Shown: in pieces, positions 55,379 through 64,000 of the stretch
Layout: each line of letters opens with the position of its first letter
Numbering within the stretch: position 1 is the first letter of the stretch
Assembly (NCBI GenBank): GCA_963930775.1
Contig: OZ005693.1
Location: 2,170,001-2,234,000, forward strand
Origin: Cliona cf. orientalis
Taxonomy: Eukaryota; Porifera; Demospongiae; Clionaida; Clionaidae
Length of the DNA: 64,000 nt
Direction: 5' to 3'
Notes under the pieces: generated by a model
Told to the model about the DNA's origin: nothing
Seen by the model: the letters and a program-made list of their open reading frames with translations, nothing else
Databases searched by the model: none
Program-made: the position numbers and the translations under genes

Positions 55379-57334
55379 CTACCTACCAACAATCTTGGGT
55401 AATACTGTTCTTGTGGAGTGTTCACCGTTCAGTTTCGTTGACGACGATGTAGCTTCACCGCTAGTCTTTGCAGCTGGTGCGGGTGGAAGCTGTCGAGGTT
55501 TTCTGCCCGACGTCACCTTTGCTGGAGGAGCTGGGGGTGGAAGCCGACCAGTCATGCTGGTAGTTTGGCCACCTGAGCCCTGGCTTAAGCTATGGCTGCC
55601 AACTTCACCTGGCTGTTTGGGCAGCTTTCTCCTTAACCAGCCGTGCCTCAAAGCTTGCGGCGGCGTCATGCGAATCGAGGGGTCCCACTCCAGACACCTT
55701 TGCAGGAAATCGAGAAAGAGTGGGTCATCGCAGCCCTTCAGAGCTCTGCTGAGCTCTTTAGTTCCAGGGGGGCCACGGTACTTCCCCCTTCTCGATCTAC
55801 CCCCAGCATAGCTCACGGATCCGTCCGGGTTCGTGGTTGCGCTGCAGTATCTGGGGTAGCCCTTGGAGCTGAAGAACATCCTCTGTCGCTTGCAGCTGTC
55901 GAGCATCTTCTGCGGAGGCTCTCCGAGCACCTCCATCATGGTGGCCAACTGATCACCCTCGTCTTCTCCTGGAAACAGAGGGTAGCCGGTGAGAAGCTCG
56001 GCTAAGATGCAGCCAAAGCTCCACATATCGATGGCCATGCCGTACTTACCACCAAGAATGACTTCTGGAGCTCGATAGAATCGACTCTGGATGTAGGTGT
56101 AGACTCGTTGATGGTCGTAGCAGCTCGATCCGAAATCGATGACCTTTATTCCACTGCGGCCCGGTTGTTTCAACAGGATGTTCTCGGGCTTGAGATCGCA
56201 GTGAATGATTCTGTTTCGATAGAGCATATCCAGGCACATGAGAATGGAGTGGGCAAACTTTCGCACGAGGGCGATGCTGAAACCTTGAAACTTGTTTTTC
56301 TTGATCAGCTCATAGAGGTTCATACTGAGCAGCTCGAACGTTATGCAGACGTGGTTTCTGAAATTGAAGTGTTCCATCAAGTGGACAATGTTGTGATTGC
56401 CCTCCCTGTCCTGTTTTCGCAAATGTTCCAAAATCCGTATCTCCTCAACGGCCTGCTTGTGAAATCTCTTCTCATTTCGCACCATCTTCAGTGCGACGTG
56501 CTGCTGGGTCTTGTGGTCGAAGGCCTTCAGAACTTGACCAAAGCTTCCCTTTCCTAGTACCTTGAGGATTTCGTATCTATAGGCCACGTGGTCGTGCGCC
56601 ACCACTTGATAAGAACCCGATTCATCGTCATAGCCACTATTATTAGCACCTCCCGGTGGACCCTGGCGCTTCTTGGCGTGTTGCCCAACAAAGTAGATGT
56701 GGTTATAGCTCGAGATCTCTTGATGTTCGTAGGAACTCAGCTTACTCCCGTAGAGCTTCACGGCCTGATCTTGCGTCAAGTGCTTCGGCTTGAGCCCAGA
56801 GGTGGCTGTAGTTCTACCGGAATCGGACGCTCCGGTATCGCTGGTCGGTCTTGATCCTGCCAAATAGTTTGTCACGGCTGGTAGATGGTCCATCGCTTGC
56901 GACGATCTTCTCCATTGCTTCCCTCCATAGCCAGAGGTACCGTTGGTGGTAACGGTCTGTTGTTGTGGAGCTTGTGGTGCTCTGCTTAGGGGCTCCTCAA
57001 ACATCTGCTGCACCTGAACGCCCGATATCTGCGGAAGTGTGTGCGCAGATCGGTTATCAGGCAGACTACTGTACTGCACCATGTGATTTTGGGACGGTTT
57101 CAGCGCTGGAAACACCACGGGGGCTCTGGACGACCCGGAGATTCCGGTCATCTTGTGCTGGTGGTGTACGGCTGCGGAGACGAGGTCCTTGCTGAATCCG
57201 TTCGTTCCGTGGTGGCCGCCGTGTGAGTGTCCGGGTAGTGCGTGCTGGCTACCAGAGGACGAGAAAACACCACTGCCTTGGTAGGAGTTACTTCTCGTGA
57301 GAGGCTGTCCGCTGTTGTACATAGTAGCGAGCAT
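55379..57334 (-). CDS. DYRK2: DYRK2-type dual-specificity kinase, single coding exon
   Basis: 651 aa. The N-terminal 180 residues are Ser/Gln/His-rich, with VQVQQMFEE (106-114), like human IQVQQLFED. The NAPA region ([14 protein letters not shown], about 186-225) and the DH box ([22 protein letters not shown]) precede the kinase domain (about 254-567). Key parts: G261-V268 loop [11 protein letters not shown] lysine K283, HCDLKPEN with D380, DFG D400 and activation loop YTY 412-414, whose second tyrosine is autophosphorylated in DYRKs. The C-terminus [10 protein letters not shown] matches human RTVLPKLVS. Class II DYRKs phosphorylate Ser/Thr substrates and act in cell-cycle and protein-degradation control. 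The ATG at 57334 is followed by an in-frame second ATG; CTATAG just upstream may be a 5'-UTR acceptor. Orthology to DYRK2 rather than DYRK4 rests on the N- and C-terminal motifs. Confidence 0.92.
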   Translation of the reverse strand: MLATMYNSGQPLTRSNSYQGSGVFSSSGSQHALPGHSHGGHHGTNGFSKDLVSAAVHHQHKMTGISGSSRAPVVFPALKPSQNHMVQYSSLPDNRSAHTLPQISGVQVQQMFEEPLSRAPQAPQQQTVTTNGTSGYGGKQWRRSSQAMDHLPAVTNYLAGSRPTSDTGASDSGRTTATSGLKPKHLTQDQAVKLYGSKLSSYEHQEISSYNHIYFVGQHAKKRQGPPGGANNSGYDDESGSYQVVAHDHVAYRYEILKVLGKGSFGQVLKAFDHKTQQHVALKMVRNEKRFHKQAVEEIRILEHLRKQDREGNHNIVHLMEHFNFRNHVCITFELLSMNLYELIKKNKFQGFSIALVRKFAHSILMCLDMLYRNRIIHCDLKPENILLKQPGRSGIKVIDFGSSCYDHQRVYTYIQSRFYRAPEVILGGKYGMAIDMWSFGCILAELLTGYPLFPGEDEGDQLATMMEVLGEPPQKMLDSCKRQRMFFSSKGYPRYCSATTNPDGSVSYAGGRSRRGKYRGPPGTKELSRALKGCDDPLFLDFLQRCLEWDPSIRMTPPQALRHGWLRRKLPKQPGEVGSHSLSQGSGGQTTSMTGRLPPPAPPAKVTSGRKPRQLPPAPAAKTSGEATSSSTKLNGEHSTRTVLPKIVGR

Positions 57335-58054
57335 AGTACTCTGCGCGAGCGATCCACTCTATAGAAATAAATTCGGGTGTGCAGGCAACACTGAGAGTTG
57401 CGCTGAATTTTTGAACAATAGTGTAAAGTTATTGTAAGTTTGCTTTGTCTTTTGGTAAACAGCTGTGTCTGCGATCCTACCACTCCCGAACGCTCGATCG
57501 AACCTTTTTAATAGTACTCCGTTTCACTTCACCAACTAACGAACTGTGACCGTGACTTCTGACAATAAATTAGTGTTAGCTTTCTTTCCTCTTCACAATT
57601 TTTCGCCCATTTCACGAACGCAATCCTTCACTGTTGAGATCTCTCCACCACACGTTGGTCTATATCGAGGATCGGAGAAGGTAGATCGCGACCGCAGCTA
57701 GCTTCTACACGGTAGACTCTGCTTTGTCTCGCCTTCTTGGATGCTGGCCAGCCTTTTCTTGGCGATCGCGAGTCGGTACTGACAGCGCACACCAAAACAT
57801 TCCAACCTAGCCCTCTGTTCAGTGGTTACGGTTGCTAAGCATCGATGGGAAACATGCTGTTACCATGACGTTCACCCGTTAACGCCCTCGGATATTAACT
57901 ATAGACCGGATATTGGGCGGGCTAATCTATCTAGCTAATTACCCGAAATTTGCACCGCAAAGTAATTTTTGAAACCGTATAATGGTCGTCAAATTTAAAA
58001 CAATTATTTATTTAGCGTGATAAAATAAAACACATTGCACACAATTAAAGATGC
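57335..58054. promoter_or_regulatory. DYRK2 5' region and OTUD5 3' flank
   Basis: The DYRK2 upstream DNA (57360-57900) is relatively GC-rich, with CpGs and no TATA box. At about 57955-58010 is an AT-rich fragment with ACCGTATAATGGTCGTCAAA, similar to repeats at 35400-35480. OTUD5 ends at 58055. Confidence 0.45.
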
Positions 58055-58212
58055 CTATTGTCCTAAACCTTCTGCTCCCCTTGAGTTAGTGCTTCTTTTG
58101 AGACTATCTAGATATTCTTGCTGAGATGCAGCCAACACTGCAGCTAGTAGTCTGTCGTCCTCCCACTCAGATAAACCTGCAAGAGGGAACACATTATCAC
58201 TTTTCAGCATGA

Positions 58213-58246
<34 letters not shown>

Positions 58247-61200
58247 GTCTTATGCACGCAAGACTTGACAGAAGAATTAATGACAGAAATACGAGTTGTA
58301 CACAATTCTGCACTACATGACTTTGCAAGCATGATGTACTCACACACTCTTCAACAGCAAAATGTACACCAAACAGATATTCAATGCTACATAAAGAACA
58401 CCTATTTCTCTAATATTACAGCTCTCCCTAATCCTATACAAATAATATAATCGCAAGGATGCAACGTCTTGTCGAATAACAGCTTAGATACATGTTTAGC
58501 AGCTGCTAAGGACTGACAGGACATCACTCACTCCATTTACTTAAGAGGAGTGGGGGACTCGACTTGGGACTGGATATTAAGCGATAGGAAAAAAAAACAA
58601 TATTATTGTGAGATTTGAACCTTAGCAAGCTTGTGGAATTAATGTGAAACTATAACAATACTCTACCACTGCTGATTTGTATCTTCGCACTCGTGTGTAC
58701 AAAAATTGTCCTTCTCGCCGATAAAGCGATGCGTGCATTAGGAAAGGTAAAGGATTAGTCTATTAACGCTCAATTAGCGATATATGTACACAGGTTGTTG
58801 GGCAATTACCAGTGCATTAGGCATAGTTCTGATTGAAGAGAATCATCGATGGGAAGAAGATATTGAATTCTGTTAGGTAGCCACGAAGAAAAACGCTATA
58901 AAATTATTATTCCAAATTAAAGGCATAGCCTATAATTATGCATGTGAGAATTTGTAAACACAGAGTTACTCCTTGACAACTCTAAAGGGTGGGTCCAATT
59001 TTCTTGGACAACAAAGCCTTGGATCTTAAAGCTATAGGATTATTATAAACCACTCTAGCTGCCAAAACAGGTGGACCTAAGAAATTTCCTTCTGACACTC
59101 TACTTCAAGGCCTTTATCAGAGACATACAAACCACACTCCCCCTCCCCTCCCTCTCCCCTCTCTCCCTCTCTCCCCCACACCCACCCACCAGAGCACCCA
59201 CCATGATCCACATCATAACACATTAACCTCTTGAAGAAGCTCTAATGAAGAGACCAAGCCAAACATATGCTCACCACAGTGACAAAGGGCAGGGACACCA
59301 TAATCTTTTATTGCTCCTTTTTACCCCAACCATCCTACATGTACACACACTAGACTAGTCAAACAGCCCTGTCACCACAAAGGGTAGATCTGACCATGAG
59401 CTCTGATAGTCTATAGTTAACATTAAATACTTTATGAGATGGTACTCAAGAACTGTTTCATCCACAGGCTTCTCTGTGTACAACATTGAAAAGCTGGGAG
59501 GCCACTGATTGTTGGCACAGGGGGACCATCATGGGCAGGTTCTACTGTAAAGCTTTAGGGAAGCATTAAACTTGAAAGAGACCAAAGACAGTTTTAAAAG
59601 CAGAACAGTTTATACACATGAAGTTTACAAATGCTCTACAAGGCAGCACAAAGGCCGTGAACAGTGGAACATGAAACATTGATGTATGTACACGTACAAT
59701 ACCTGTGCAAGGTAAAACACTTTTAGGGAGCAATCAATTTTCCATACATATGTACGGAATAATAGGGAACAAGAAATCGAATATCAATGCATGCATTATG
59801 CAATAATAATATTAATTTTATTGTTGAATACACTGCTCTCTATACATGTACATGTAGCTATAGCTAGCAAAATCTGTTTCCTGGGGAGAATACTACAGGA
59901 TGATACTTGTAAGCAAGTTCATTCTCAGCCCCCCCCCCCCACCCCACCCCACCCAACTTCTTCCTCCTCCCATTCACTCCATTCTCAATGCAGGTACATA
60001 TAGTGTAGTGGTGATTCACAGCTCACTTGAAATACTTGACAATGTGCAAAGAGATGCTTTTTTAATGAAAATTCAATGTTCCTAGTGAGCTGAAATCCAC
60101 TAGACACACAATATTGAAATCATGGGAGTGGCCTGGGACGGGGCTAGAAATCCACCGCATATGACATTGTACCTTTACATATCCAAACTACACCGCAAAC
60201 TATGCATCTAGAACTTTCCTTTCATTTGTACAGTAGACTCCTTACCTAGAGCGTCTGGTGGGACGTCCAGAAAAGAGCTGTACTCGTACGGAAGCTGACT
60301 CAGCACTCGGCCAGACTCAAAGTCCACACTTCGGGGAGGAGACTGGGAGGAGGGGTGTGGAGGTGTGGTCTGGGACGAGGGGGGAGGAGGAGTCTCGTGG
60401 TGTTTCCGGACGACGATGGGTGATGTTGATAACTGGAGGACAGTCGGAGAAGGGACTCTCCCTACTTCCGTCAAATTCTCGGGAACCAGAGCCGGCGAGC
60501 CTGGATCGGAATTGCTTTTTGCCAATAACCCTCTTCTCACTGATTTTGGTGACGTCCTCGGCGATTTTTCGATGTTGCTGTTGATATTTCTCCCACTAGT
60601 TCTCGAAGCAACGGACTCCAATTTTGAAACCAAAGCATGATTCAGAAGCTCAGGAGAAGGTGAGGGTGATCCATGGAGTGAATTCCTCGGGGAGTGGTGT
60701 GGGGAATTTCTTGCCGACCCCCTCAAGGATGCCCCCTGAGAGTGAGGTGCAGAGTCCCAGGGGGAATGGTAGGGGGAATTCCTCGCAGAGCTTCTGTGAC
60801 TGCCCCCCGTCCCAGAAGAATTCGAGCTACGGTAGGTGAAGCTTGCCGGGGGTGAAGGGGTCGTCCGATGGGACCCACGGGAACTCACGGGAGATCCCGT
60901 TCTGTAAATGGCAGAACGAGATTTTAGCACCTTCCCCCCAGAGAGTTCAGTGGGCGTGCCACACCTAGCTCGGAGGGGGGAGCCCCTCATATTATTAGTC
61001 CCCAAACTGGGACATGCAGTGGGAGGAGGTAGAGGATGGGGGTGATGGGAGGTGGTCGTCTTGGCAACGCTGGTGGTCACGTTGGAAGTGGGCGTGGTTG
61101 CAGAGGTGATCAGGTGGGAGGGGTCTTGAAGTTGATGAGTGGTGGGAGGGACAGTGGGCGTGGCCGAGATGGGAGGAGGGAGGGAGGGCAGATGTCTTGA

Positions 61201-64000
61201 CGTAGTGCTCTCTTGACAAGCAGCTGACGTAGACTGTACGGAATGAAAAAATAGGCAGTCATCTCCTTCAATAGCACTACTACGTACGTCACATGACTAC
61301 AGCCTTTCAATTATCAACACAAAACGTACATCACTTGACTACAGCCTAACACATAAATAACAAATTTTAATATTAAATTTTGCCTAAAGGCAAGTACTTC
61401 TTCTGGTTAGTTACATGTAGGTACATTATGCACAAGAATTATAGACTTTGTAGTGGTATTACACAATGCTCATCAAAGGCAAACGCTACATACAGTACCT
61501 TTCTAGGGGAATATAGATGGTTATCATGTTGCACTGCTTTTATGCTCAACTCGGCAGTCAAAATTCGAACAATCACACTGGCTCTATTTCGGACAACTCA
61601 AAACCAGGTACCAGCACTAACTCAGACAGTGCACACATACATGTACAACGTACCCTTTCTACTATACATGTACTAGTATCCATTCTCACTGCTCATTTGC
61701 CTGTTGCTACACACTTCGTACAGTTACGGAATCGTTGAACACTTCCGCAAACTGCAAGTAGATTCTAGCGAGGGTGCCACAAGTAGTAATAAAACAGTGC
61801 ACCAATCGTTGCATACTACAAGTAGCTAGATGCAAACATGCACTCGATCCCCAACAGGGATATTATCAATAATAATATTATTGGTGGTTCTTCAGCGAGT
61901 GAGAAGTCTCAGTACTTTAAATTAGTACAAAAATTTTAAGGAGGGGTACATGCAAATCAACCTTAAGAGTCCTCCCCCACTCTCTGCCTAGATCCCTGCT
62001 CTACCTCTATACTACCCTCTTGGTGCTACTCTTTTGCACCAATATGTACTCTCTACATTATTCCCTACACATGTCTCTTATTTGTGCATGCAGTTAATAT
62101 ATTATTATTATTATAATATACTTGTATACCTGTGAAGCACTGTGCTTGACTCCTCCAGCACTGCGAGTCCTCTTCTCGTTCTCCTTGAGCCACGAGAGGT
62201 AGGACTCTCTGGCCACCGCCTCCTCTATCGCATCGTAGGTGGCATCCCAGTCACTGTGGCGAAGCTTGTCCTCTAGCATCGCCTGAAGGGAGAGGGAGGG
62301 GGGTTAAAGGTCAAATACTACATCTCCATTAAAAATACAATTTCTAGTGAGATCCACATCTGTGACTACTCGTATAGTTTGATACCCCTAGACATGCATC
62401 ATGGTTTTGATCGACCTTTAGAGAGTTACATAATGTGTGTGTAAGGGTCAGCGGCATAGCGTTCCGCTTTAACTAACGTTGCATAATATCCTGTCAAGCA
62501 AATCCTGCCAAGGGATGCGTAGCTAGCTCCCTACAAAAGAGCCAAAGGCCTAGCCCAATCAGCACAGCTGTAGGGCGAGCTAGCTTAGGTGCAGTCAGTC
62601 ATGCATGTACATGTGTAAAGGGCATGCAGAGCATATGCTCACAACCAACAGGCTGTAGCTGAACCGGTAGTGTACATATTACATGCTTAGCCCACACATG
62701 TCCAGTAAAGCTTAGCCTAATATAAATGGAGGCCTTCACATTCATTAATGTCTGTATTGATAGCAGCCAAATAATATGTGTACGTGTACATGTACAGTGC
62801 ATAATAATATGACATTGTAGGCAATGATCAGCGCAGCTAGTGGATGGAGATGGAAACGTGAAGCTCACCTTCTCCAGTTCGACGTTCTCTGATTCCCTCA
62901 TCGCCTCACCAACCACCATCTTGTCAGCAAGCTACAGGGAGGAGGGAGGAATGGAGGGAGGAGAGTGGTCAAAACTTAATATGAAGAAAGCAACACCGAT
63001 GTGCACATAATTATATACATGCTATATATACAGAGAATTCCAAATACTCCATATCAGATTCTATGAAATAACTATCCATACATAATTTATGCACATAATT
63101 ATTCCTAGATATGCAAAAAGAAGTGCCAATACTTGGCAACGATTTAATCATTGGGACCAGGTGCTTTTGCTAACTATAGCTACACAGCTAGCTAGTTATC
63201 ATCTTCCTCACCCCTGGCTGGTGTCCGGCTAGCCCCAGTCCCACGCCAATGGTGGCGGCATAGGGGTCCACAACGGAGTTGTAGTGTATGCGTCCGTGGT
63301 AGCTGAGGCGGATGGGAGCATTGTCCGTCTTGTACACACCAAAGAAGATGTTGATGGGCTCTAAAGGGGGAACAGAATGGGAGGTGGGAATGAAGTCATC
63401 TTACTGGACAATTCACAATCGTTAGCAGAATAATCTATATGTACGGTATACATACACGAAAGGTCAGAAAGGTAGCTAAATTGAATATCAAGTCCTGAGA
63501 GATCACCCCTAGAGTCTGTACAGCACCTAGCAAAAGGCAGAGCCACTCTTAGGTGTCCCAGACAGTAAGTGATGCAGGGTTGTACCATCAGTCTAAGGCG
63601 AGTATGAAGCTAAAAATTACTTGGGAAGGGTCTACATGCAAGGGAGAGGGGGAAACGTAATATAAAGCTACATGTATGTCTAAGCAGTATGCTTTTCACT
63701 CCAAACGGCCCAATATTAAATTAATTTTATGTTCACCTGTAGTGTACTGAAAGACTTCAATGGAGCGATTGTAGATCTCGGCAATGGCCTGCATCTCAAT
63801 GTTGTTGCCATAGCAACTGTCAAATCTCTTCCGGTTGATGTAGTGCTCAAAATCCTCATCAGTCACATACTGGGAAAAGTAGTCCACGTTCTTGAGCTGG
63901 AGGGAGGGAGGGAGGGAGAGAGAGAGAGAGAGAAGGGAGGATGAGGGAGAAGGAAGATGGTAAAGGATCATCACACTACCATGTATACATTGACGACCTT
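58055..64000 (-). CDS. OTUD5: OTUD5 deubiquitinase, C-terminal 551 residues (5' end outside window)
   Basis: Exons (minus): 64000-63980 (partial), 63896-63737, 63360-63212, 62931-62869, 62282-62130, 61233-60246, 58176-58055, all GT-AG with phases 0, 1, 0, 0, 0, 1. The OTU-domain half is visible: [56 protein letters not shown] and [27 protein letters not shown]. It includes the HYN motif with the likely catalytic His. The catalytic Asp/Cys exon lies beyond 64000. [14 protein letters not shown]...[15 protein letters not shown] follows as in human OTUD5. A Ser/Pro-rich 329-codon exon, unlike human in sequence, comes before the conserved tail [25 protein letters not shown], a ubiquitin-interacting motif. 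In mammals OTUD5 (DUBA) removes K63/K48 ubiquitin and limits interferon signalling. Confidence 0.9.
58177..60245 (-). other. Last intron of OTUD5 (about 2.1 kb)
   Basis: Joins DAL-G to GLSEW in phase 1. It contains a (GA)n tract at 58208-58245, CT-rich DNA near 59140-59175 and a C/A-rich run at 59931-59955. No nested gene was seen. Confidence 0.7.
61234..62129 (-). other. OTUD5 intron between the OTU-tail exon and the Ser/Pro-rich exon
   Basis: About 0.9 kb, AT-rich, phase 0 on both sides. No feature beyond short palindromic AATAATATTATT words near 61870. Confidence 0.65.
62700..62770. repeat. Dispersed repeat shared with FBXL5 intron (39745-39810)
   Basis: TTCATTAATGTCTGTATTGA followed by TAGCAGCCAAA here corresponds to TTCGTTCATGTCTGTATTGA and TGGCAGCCAAA near 39771, with CCTAATAT...ATGGAG before both. 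Diverged copies of an unnamed interspersed repeat. Confidence 0.5.

Noticed and set aside
1-64000. tRNA, rRNA, retrovirus-like or Polinton-like sequences
   Set aside because: No cloverleaf with proper A/B boxes, no rRNA segment, and no reverse transcriptase, integrase or capsid-type frame was recognised by eye on either strand.

Overview
The window looks like nuclear DNA of an early-branching animal, most likely a sponge (demosponge). Reasons: orthologues of animal genes with ordinary GT-AG introns (FBXL5, OTUD5, DYRK2, the QARS1 N-terminus), a double death-domain adaptor, a tandem family of secreted fibrinogen-like proteins, and a RAG1-N-terminus-bearing DNA transposon. The species cannot be named from sequence alone. 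One assembly gap (200 N) lies at 27806-28005.

Layout. (1) 1-27152: a same-strand tandem array of intronless genes for secreted, cysteine-rich proteins with a coiled coil and a fibrinogen-like C-terminal domain. The copies are one 3' fragment, one copy lacking its 5' end, one frameshifted copy and four intact genes. Most have a TATA box about 60-115 bp before the ATG and share an upstream block. (2) 4869-19618: a very large foldback-type element splits the array between copies 2 and 3. Its arms are mirror images: a near-identical terminal repeat, then a near-palindromic minisatellite, a spacer, and about 190-bp satellite monomers. Its loop holds a complete N-RAG-TP-like DNA transposon (9686-14242) whose ten exons join into a 977-codon transposase. 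A Tc1/mariner-type MITE (19621-20327) sits in the right-hand target duplication of the foldback element. (3) 28310-29341: the death-domain gene beside the gap. (4) 30067-31568 (minus): only the first three coding exons of glutaminyl-tRNA synthetase. It is head to head with (5) FBXL5, 31839-50842 (plus), whose last intron is about 14.7 kb. (6) 55379-57334 (minus): DYRK2 in a single coding exon. (7) 58055-64000 (minus): OTUD5, whose 5' end runs out of the window.

The right half is thus a conserved housekeeping and regulatory neighbourhood (iron sensing, kinase, deubiquitinase, tRNA charging). The left half is a fast-evolving array of lectin-like secreted proteins together with nested mobile DNA. 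The most unusual object is the nested structure at 4869-20327. Exon joins were made by eye from splice consensus, reading phase and similarity to remembered family sequences. They fit arithmetically (the transposase exons sum to 978 codons and the FBXL5 exons to 589, stops included) but were not tested by transcript data.
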